Below the pieces are notes generated by a model. It was not told where the DNA came from and did no database searches. It was given only the letters and a program-made list of their open reading frames with translations. Below, in pieces: positions 58,960 to 64,000 of a DNA stretch of 64,000 bases (positions are counted from its first letter, which is position 1; every line of letters starts with the position of its first letter). Origin of the DNA: CAZCPB01 sp044223975 (GTDB taxonomy: Bacteria > Planctomycetota > Phycisphaerae > Phycisphaerales > UBA1924). A program made the position numbers and the translations under genes. The stretch spans positions 152,913 to 216,912 of the forward strand of contig JBGALI010000006.1 in the NCBI GenBank assembly GCA_044223975.1. The letters are read 5' to 3'.

Positions 58960-59650
58960 GAGAAGCGCCGCCTTGGGCGGCTTTGTCCAGCGCCGCCAGC
59001 TTCTGCACAAGCTCGGGACGCCACATGGCGATGCCAAGCCGGTCGTAGATCGCCAGGGCGCGAGTCCACAGGTCGCGTGCCTGGTCGGCGCGGCCGCGTG
59101 CCTTGGCGATGTCGCCGAGGTTGGCGAGGTTGCCGGCGATGAGCTTCTCCGCGCCGAGGCGCTCGGCGATAGCCAGGGCCTTGAGGTAGAGCACCTCGGC
59201 CCGGTCGAGGTCTCCGCGGGCTTCGGGCGCGAGAGCGAGATTACCCAGGGCGCGAGCGAGGCTGAAGTCGTCGCCGATGCGCTCGCTGATCGCGACCGAG
59301 CGGGAAAACTCGCGCTCGGCGCCGTCGAGGTCCTTGCGGTAGAGGAGGACAAGGCCGAGGTTGGTGTACGCGCGGGCGGTCTCCTCGGAGTCGGCATCGG
59401 GACCGGTGACCGCGAGACGACGGCGGACGAGCCGCTCGGCCTCTTCGTACTCGCCGGAGCGGAAGTGGAACTGAAACGCGAGGAAAAGAACGCGAACGTC
59501 GGTGGTGGCGGGGGTGAGAGCACGTGACCACAGGGCCCGGGCTTCGTGGTGCTTTCCTTCGGCGAACAGAGCCGCGGCGGATTCGGCGAGGGCGAGCGCA
59601 TCGGCGTTGCCGGGGCTCCTGCCTGCGCTGGTGTTTCCGGAATCACCCAT
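58943..59650 (-). CDS. TPR-repeat protein
   Basis: The 235-residue protein is built of tetratricopeptide repeats, for example ARAYTNLGLVLLYRKDLDGA, ARALGNLALAPEARGDLDRA and GNLANLGDIAKARGRADQAR. No signal or catalytic domain is seen. Start at the ATG at 59650. Longer upstream sequence lies beneath the divergent methyltransferase region and is less convincing. TPR proteins bind partners. Here none is evident, but the genes around are PPK2 and a methyltransferase. Confidence 0.85.
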   Translation of the reverse strand: MGDSGNTSAGRSPGNADALALAESAAALFAEGKHHEARALWSRALTPATTDVRVLFLAFQFHFRSGEYEEAERLVRRRLAVTGPDADSEETARAYTNLGLVLLYRKDLDGAEREFSRSVAISERIGDDFSLARALGNLALAPEARGDLDRAEVLYLKALAIAERLGAEKLIAGNLANLGDIAKARGRADQARDLWTRALAIYDRLGIAMWRPELVQKLAALDKAAQGGASPTPPF

Positions 59651-59919
59651 GGATCGAGCCTCGATCAGCAATGACTTCGGTGGCGAGCGCTGCACGGCGA
59701 GGCAACGCGGAGAGTAGGGGGGCGTGGAATCGCAAGAGGCGTGGATGGCTTTGAGCCCGGCTTTCTCGACGGGCCCGGCGTTCGCCATGGAAGGGTGCGG
59801 ATCGTCCCCGGTCGGCGTGCGAGATGGGCGTTCGCGTTCACTCTCCGGTACCATCGCGGGCGAACGGCGCCTGCGGGGTGCAGGAAGACCGGGATTCCGC
59901 GGCCTAATCGAGACCGGAT

Positions 59920-60939
59920 ATGGAGCGTGAGATGCAGCAGGCAGTTCCTCCGCACGTGCAGGTTGTGCAGATGGCCATGGGGTACGTGGTGTCGCGGGCG
60001 GTGTACCTGTGCGCGAAGCTGGGGTTTGCCGACAAGCTCGGCACAGGGCCGCGGGGGAGTGATGAACTGGCACGCGAGTGCGGCACGCACCCGGGAGCGA
60101 CCTTCCGCCTGCTGCGCGCGATGGCGAGCGTGGGGCTGTTCACAGAAGTCGCGCCGCGGAAGTTCGGGCTGACGCCGATGGGGGAGGCGCTGAAAACGGA
60201 CGCGCCGGGCGCAGCGCGGGCGACGGTGATGATGCTCGCGGGGACCTGGGCGTGGCCGGCGTTCGCGGAGTTTGAGCACGCGGTGCGCACGGGCGAGCCG
60301 GGCGCGGAGAAGGCGCTCGGGATGAGCGTGTTCGACTGGCTCGCGAAGCACCCCGACGAAGCCGCCCTGTTCAACGACGGGATGATCGGCGTACACGGCC
60401 AGGAGCCCGCCGCCATCGCCAAGGCGTACGACTTCTCGGCGATCGGGACGTTGTGCGATGTGGGCGGCGGGACCGGGAACCTGATCGCGACGATCCTGAA
60501 GTCCGTGCCGCGGCTGAAGGGCGTGCTGTACGACCTGCCCCACGTCGCGTCGGCGGCGCGCGAACGGCTGGCGGGGCTGGGGCTGGCGGAACGGTGCGCA
60601 GTGGTGCCCGGGAGCTTCTTTGAGAGCGTGCCCGCCGCGGATGCCTACATCCTGTCGCACATCATCCACGACTGGGATGAGCAGGAGTGCCTGAAGATCC
60701 TGGGGAACTGCAAAAGGGCGAACCCAAAGGCGCGCGTGCTCATCGTGGAGATGGTGATCCCGCCGGGCGATGGGCCGCACCCCGGCAAGCTGCTGGACCT
60801 GATGATGCTCAACGCACCTGGCGGAATGGAACGGACGGAGCCGGAGTACGGCGAGTTGCTGAAGAAGGCGGGGTACCGGATGTCGAGGGTGGTTCCGACG
60901 GAATCGGCCGTAAGCGTGGTGGAGGGGGTCGTTGGGTGA
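59920..60939 (+). CDS. COMT-type (family 2) O-methyltransferase, second copy
   Basis: The 339-residue protein has the same build as 56821-57858: N-terminal dimerisation region (about 10-90), motif I CDVGGGTGNL, DLPHVASAARERL, and His250 in SHIIHDWDEQECLKIL, nearer to the plant COMT motif than the first copy. The two copies are diverged paralogues and bracket ppk2 and the TPR gene. The ATG at 59920 has a GAG-containing upstream region. The substrate is unknown. It is followed after 53 bases by a secreted protein gene. Confidence 0.9.
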   Translation: MEREMQQAVPPHVQVVQMAMGYVVSRAVYLCAKLGFADKLGTGPRGSDELARECGTHPGATFRLLRAMASVGLFTEVAPRKFGLTPMGEALKTDAPGAARATVMMLAGTWAWPAFAEFEHAVRTGEPGAEKALGMSVFDWLAKHPDEAALFNDGMIGVHGQEPAAIAKAYDFSAIGTLCDVGGGTGNLIATILKSVPRLKGVLYDLPHVASAARERLAGLGLAERCAVVPGSFFESVPAADAYILSHIIHDWDEQECLKILGNCKRANPKARVLIVEMVIPPGDGPHPGKLLDLMMLNAPGGMERTEPEYGELLKKAGYRMSRVVPTESAVSVVEGVVG

Positions 60940-60992
60940 AAGGCGAATCCACCACACAGGTGCGTGGGTTTTGCGGTGAACGAGGAGTGTGC

Positions 60993-62639
60993 ATGAACGC
61001 CGCGCCCTTTTCGGTCGTGCTGCTCACCTTGTGGTCCCCGGCGTTTGCGGCATACAGGCCGGGTGATGCGGGGCCTCCCGCGGAACTCTCGCAAGGCCTC
61101 CATGGCTACATCAGCTTCGATGCGTCGCACCCGCCGGCGGGGACCGAGTTCACCGCGGGGGTGAGCTTCTACTCTGCCGCGTGGTCGCTGATCGACCGGC
61201 CCATCGCTGATTTCCAGATCGGCCTGGCGAGCACGTGGATATTGCCGGACAACTCCGACAACAAGACCGCCGCGCTCGCGCCGGTGGGCACGCTGGCGCG
61301 GCAGTGGCCCGAGCGCGGGCCCACGTGGGACAGCGTCTTTCAGACGATCGAGGGCGGGCTGGGGTACTGGGCGGGGAATCGCTTCCGCTACGGCGGGCCC
61401 AAGTTCAGCATGAACGCCACGCCTCAGTGCTACGACTACGAGGTCGGGTCGCCGGGGTGGGCGTTCTTCCGCGAGAGCAAGGCCCTGCCGGACAACCGCC
61501 TGAGCATTGCGCAGCTCAGCAACCGGCTGCTGATCCCGCCCGACGGGCTGACCTTTGAGGGCAAGCCGAACGGAGAGTTCCTCGGGTACGCGTGGATGGC
61601 GCTGCCGTTCACCGAGCCGGTCGTCGCGCGCGAGGGCGAACCGCCGACGGGAGATCAGAGCTGGACGTGCTTCCTTCACGCGGCCAATTTCAAGGGACCG
61701 ATCGCGTATTACATCCCCGAGTCGTGGAGCAAGATCGGCGGGTTGTTCAAGGAGCCGTTTCTCTACGGGCGCGGGCTTGATGCGCGACCGGGCGTGATCG
61801 GTGGCGGCGCGATCGAGATCAATACGGTGCCGCGCCTGGAAGCGAAGGACTCCAAGGGCGTGGTCTATTCCAAGATCCCCAAACTCCAGTTCCCGGTGGA
61901 TGCGCAGGGGCGCACGGAGCTGGTGCAGGACGTGACGTTCTATTCGAAGGGCGCGCTGTACGGCGCGTTCAGAACGTGGCGCGATGGCGGCGCGCCGTGC
62001 GCCGGGCGGTTCGATGCCAAGGGCGAGTGGAAATCAACGTTGACGACCAAGACCACGTCGTACGACCAGGCAGAGGCAAAGCTGGTCGGCGTCGAGCACG
62101 TCTTTGATACCAAGGTGTTCGAAGGCAACGTGTGGGGGCTGGAGTGGTTCAAGAGCGACGCCAGCCCCGCGGGCTCGTTCCCGCAGTACTTCAAGCTGGT
62201 GGGAAAAGACCGCGTGGCGGTTGCCGCTGCGGACGTGCCCGCGGAGACAGGCCTGCGCACGGCAGAGTTCAGGCTCGCCAAGCGCGGCGAGGCGTACAGC
62301 TCGCCCAAGGCCGGCGCGTGGGGCACGCCGGGGCCGGCGCCGGGCGGAAAGTCCGGGCCATTGAGGGCGAAGCTGGCGGACGGTTCGATGGTGACCTATT
62401 CGTGGTACCGCTTCGTCGATCAGCCGTCGTTCCAGCAGTACGCGTGGAGCGCGGAGAAGAAGGCGAAGCTCCAGGCGCTGGTGGAGAAGCTCCACGCGGC
62501 TTGGACGATCGACGGTGAGTACATGGCGCCGCCAAAGCGAGGAATGCTGGTGAAGCTCGATCCGGCGCTGATCGTGACGCCGCCGAAGGGGATGGAAGTC
62601 GGGTACGTGCCGATCGTGACGGGGCAGGCGGGGAAGTGA
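60993..62639 (+). CDS. Large secreted protein of unknown function
   Basis: The 548-residue protein has a signal peptide (1-19, ending AFA) and a beta-rich mature part with no domain I recognise. Features include NRFRYGGPKFSMN, LLIPPDGLTFEGK, LPFTEPVVAREG and MVTYSWYRFVDQPSFQQYA. The pattern suggests a surface or periplasmic carbohydrate-binding or enzymatic protein, but this is open. The ATG at 60993 has GAGGAG seven bases upstream. Frame extension further upstream overlaps the methyltransferase and is not coding. Confidence 0.82.
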   Translation: MNAAPFSVVLLTLWSPAFAAYRPGDAGPPAELSQGLHGYISFDASHPPAGTEFTAGVSFYSAAWSLIDRPIADFQIGLASTWILPDNSDNKTAALAPVGTLARQWPERGPTWDSVFQTIEGGLGYWAGNRFRYGGPKFSMNATPQCYDYEVGSPGWAFFRESKALPDNRLSIAQLSNRLLIPPDGLTFEGKPNGEFLGYAWMALPFTEPVVAREGEPPTGDQSWTCFLHAANFKGPIAYYIPESWSKIGGLFKEPFLYGRGLDARPGVIGGGAIEINTVPRLEAKDSKGVVYSKIPKLQFPVDAQGRTELVQDVTFYSKGALYGAFRTWRDGGAPCAGRFDAKGEWKSTLTTKTTSYDQAEAKLVGVEHVFDTKVFEGNVWGLEWFKSDASPAGSFPQYFKLVGKDRVAVAAADVPAETGLRTAEFRLAKRGEAYSSPKAGAWGTPGPAPGGKSGPLRAKLADGSMVTYSWYRFVDQPSFQQYAWSAEKKAKLQALVEKLHAAWTIDGEYMAPPKRGMLVKLDPALIVTPPKGMEVGYVPIVTGQAGK

Positions 62640-62651
62640 ACGCCGGGACGT

Positions 62652-63212
62652 CTACTTTTTCGGCTCATACCGCATCGCCACCACTCCCGAGGCGAACTCC
62701 TGGCGGCTTATGAGCTTCAAATCAACACGATTCGAGAGCCCCGCGAACAGCGTCGGCCCGTGGCCCGCGATCCTGGGGTGCACCACGAACTCGTACTCAT
62801 CGATCAAACCCAACTCCGCCAGCGCCATCGGGAGCTTCACGCCCCCGGCGAACAGTCCCTTGCCGGGCTGTTGCTTGAGGTGCTGAACGGCCGCCGCCAG
62901 CTCGCCGCGCCCGCCCACACCCCCCACAAGCTCGGCGTTCCAATCGACGCGGGCCAGGGTGCTTGAGACGACGTACTTCTTGGCCGCGTCGATCGTGCGC
63001 CGGAATGGTTCCATCCACTCGGGCATCTCTCCCGTCCACGCCGGCCGAAACGCTGCCTCCATCATTTCGTAGGTCACGCGGCCGAAGAGCAGGGCATCGG
63101 CGCGGGTGAGGTTCTCAACGGCGTGACGGTGCAGGTCTTGGTCCGGGACACCGGCACGATGATCGCAGCAGCCGTCGAGGGTGATGTTTATGGAGTAGCG
63201 GAGGGGGCGCAT
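62652..63212 (-). CDS. Dihydrofolate reductase-like / RibD C-terminal family protein
   Basis: The 186-residue protein matches the RibD-C/DHFR-like reductase family used in antibiotic-tolerance-type proteins: MRPLRYSINITLDGCCDH, LLFGRVTYEMMEAAF, KYVVSSTLA and a late GLIDEYEFVVHPRIAGHG. NADPH-dependent reduction is expected but the substrate is unclear. It ends 13 bases from the secreted protein gene, facing it. Confidence 0.9.
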   Translation of the reverse strand: MRPLRYSINITLDGCCDHRAGVPDQDLHRHAVENLTRADALLFGRVTYEMMEAAFRPAWTGEMPEWMEPFRRTIDAAKKYVVSSTLARVDWNAELVGGVGGRGELAAAVQHLKQQPGKGLFAGGVKLPMALAELGLIDEYEFVVHPRIAGHGPTLFAGLSNRVDLKLISRQEFASGVVAMRYEPKK

Positions 63213-63263
63213 GGAGAAAGGGTACCGGCGATGGGGTGGGCGGGCGGCTTGACGTGACTTCTA

Positions 63264-63295
63264 GTCGTGGCACGGACCCGTGCCTCGGGTCCGTG
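63264..63295 (+). repeat. REP-like hairpin element A
   Basis: GTCGTGG precedes a 9-bp stem CACGGACCC (63271-63279) / GGGTCCGTG (63287-63295) with a seven-base loop. It shares the core GTGGCACGGACC with element B and the window end. It lies 3' to the transposase gene. Confidence 0.8.
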
Positions 63296-63353
63296 TTCCG
63301 CGTCTGTCACGACTCTCGATAGATCCGAGGTGCGGCGATCAACCCTCAGGACG

Positions 63354-63386
63354 CACGGACCTGAAGGAACAGGTCCGTGCCACGGC
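63354..63386 (-). repeat. REP-like hairpin element B, inverted relative to A
   Basis: CACGGACCTG (63354-63363) pairs with CAGGTCCGTG (63370-63379) with a six-base loop, followed by CCACGG, the complement of the GTGG head of element A. A and B form an inverted pair (BIME-like). Confidence 0.8.
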
Positions 63387-63392
63387 CTCGCT

Positions 63393-63986
63393 TCAGGTGT
63401 ACGACTTGACGGCCCAGTGAACGCCGGTCGGGTCGATCGGGATCGCGCCCTCGCGCTGGCCTGCGTAGCACCGGGCCGACGACCACGCCCAATCGGTCGG
63501 CGCCCCGACGAGCCCCGCTTTGACCGGGTTCTGATGGATGTACTCGGTCTCGTCGGCCAGCTCCTCCGGCGATCGGATGTTGCGGTCAAAGCCGCCGCCT
63601 TCTTGCCAGACGCGGACTTCGCCGCGCGGCGTTGCAAGGTCCTTGAGCATCGGGCTCGATGAGCCGCGCCACGCCTTGATCAGGCCCTGCGCCACCGGCT
63701 GCTTGAGAGAACGCAGGATCGCCGCCATCGGCTCGCGCCGAGGGTCGGGGACGAGAATGAGGTGCACGTGGTCGGGCATGACCACCCACGCCACAAGGCA
63801 GAACCCGAAGCGTTCGCGGCAACGGGCCAGCGACATTCCGAAAAGATCACGCGCGGCGCGGGTGTCGAAGCACCGAACGCGTCGGTAGCAAGAGAACGTG
63901 AGAAAGCGGACGGGCGGGCCGGATTCCCATCGACGCATCTTCTTGCGGATGGTGCCGTCAGGGAGTTCCACGTAGAGAGTGTACAC
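63393..63986 (-). CDS. REP-associated tyrosine transposase (RAYT, Y1/HUH)
   Basis: This roughly 197-residue protein has the HUH motif MPDHVHLILVP, and the single catalytic Tyr in ETEYIHQNPVKAGLV, as in IS200-like RAYT enzymes that cut REP hairpins. FLTFSCYRR near the start is also typical. GTG at 63986 is used here, but an ATG at 63938 is equally possible. Flanking REP hairpins at 63264-63386 and the start of another at 63992-64000 (GTGGCACGG) make the association convincing. The transposase may be domesticated. No terminal inverted repeats of an IS are seen. Confidence 0.9.
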   Translation of the reverse strand: MYTLYVELPDGTIRKKMRRWESGPPVRFLTFSCYRRVRCFDTRAARDLFGMSLARCRERFGFCLVAWVVMPDHVHLILVPDPRREPMAAILRSLKQPVAQGLIKAWRGSSSPMLKDLATPRGEVRVWQEGGGFDRNIRSPEELADETEYIHQNPVKAGLVGAPTDWAWSSARCYAGQREGAIPIDPTGVHWAVKSYT

Positions 63987-63991
63987 CGATC

Positions 63992-64000
63992 GTGGCACGG
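63992..64000 (+). repeat. Start of a third REP-like element (truncated by window edge)
   Basis: The last bases read GTGGCACGG, the same head as element A, on the other side of the transposase gene. The rest is outside the window. Confidence 0.55.

Noticed and set aside
1..64000. CRISPR arrays or prophage
   Set aside because: No series of regularly spaced direct repeats, no integrase, capsid, terminase or lysis genes were seen. The repeats present are inverted and of the word-like or REP kind.

Overview
The window looks like a chromosomal segment of a Planctomycete, most likely of the class Phycisphaerae or a close relative. The evidence is very high GC with frequent GTG starts, a small basic protein of the Planctomycetes-Verrucomicrobia-Chlamydiae type (32870-33031), a CGYSL-type zinc-ribbon membrane protein, type IV pilin and PEP-CTERM-like proteins ending in PAPG/RRRR, and a REP-associated transposase. 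No rRNA, prophage or CRISPR array is present. One tRNA (Gln, anticodon TTG) is found.

Left part (1-8.5 kb): a partial GH38-like gene, greA, then a minus-strand cell-wall block murC-murB-ddl, a single-pass protein in the ftsQ position and a multi-pass protein, followed on the plus strand by a NUDIX hydrolase and a PfkB sugar kinase. 8.5-15.2 kb: a plus-strand housekeeping run: a structured leader region, tRNA-Gln, a GlmU protein with only the uridylyltransferase half, prs, rplY, pth, rpsF, ssb, a MORN-like membrane protein where rpsR is usually found, and rplI with a strong terminator.

15.2-21.1 kb (minus): pilT, a membrane-anchored type II/IV secretion ATPase relative with several damaged catalytic boxes, a CvpA-like protein with a large extra-membrane part, and a smaller paralogue of the last domain of that protein. 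This is my best candidate for an undescribed envelope system. 21.4-34.4 kb: mixed housekeeping genes: methyltransferase, a planctomycete-type sigma factor, Mn-type superoxide dismutase, an exported esterase, recG with a DUF971 protein, pyrF, an isolated nuoI, the small basic protein and an aminotransferase.

34.4-39 kb (minus): a MacB-type ABC transporter (ATPase, permease with a His-rich loop, DUF3299 protein), a pseudopilin, and a small exported His/Cys protein preceded by a Fur-family-like palindrome. This suggests metal-linked regulation. 39-46 kb: PAS-LuxR regulator, LOG protein, HIT protein, mutL, an ankyrin-like Tat protein and pgk. 46.3-52.8 kb (minus): alaS overlapping an F0-type ATP synthase block (atpZ, AtpI-like, atpB with a His-rich tail, atpE and atpF with signal-peptide-like N termini, atpH). 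atpAGDC do not follow, because pgk does. 53-56 kb: DoxX protein and three PEP-CTERM-like exported proteins, two of them tandem duplicates. 56-64 kb: DinB, two COMT-type methyltransferases around a PPK2 kinase and a TPR protein, a large secreted protein of unknown role, a DHFR-like reductase, and a REP-associated tyrosine transposase bracketed by REP-like hairpins.

Three intergenic regions carry long inverted repeats built of short near-repeated words (8900-8993, 11718-11814, 41801-41920). All gene calls were made by reading translations and motifs by eye. No database search was possible.
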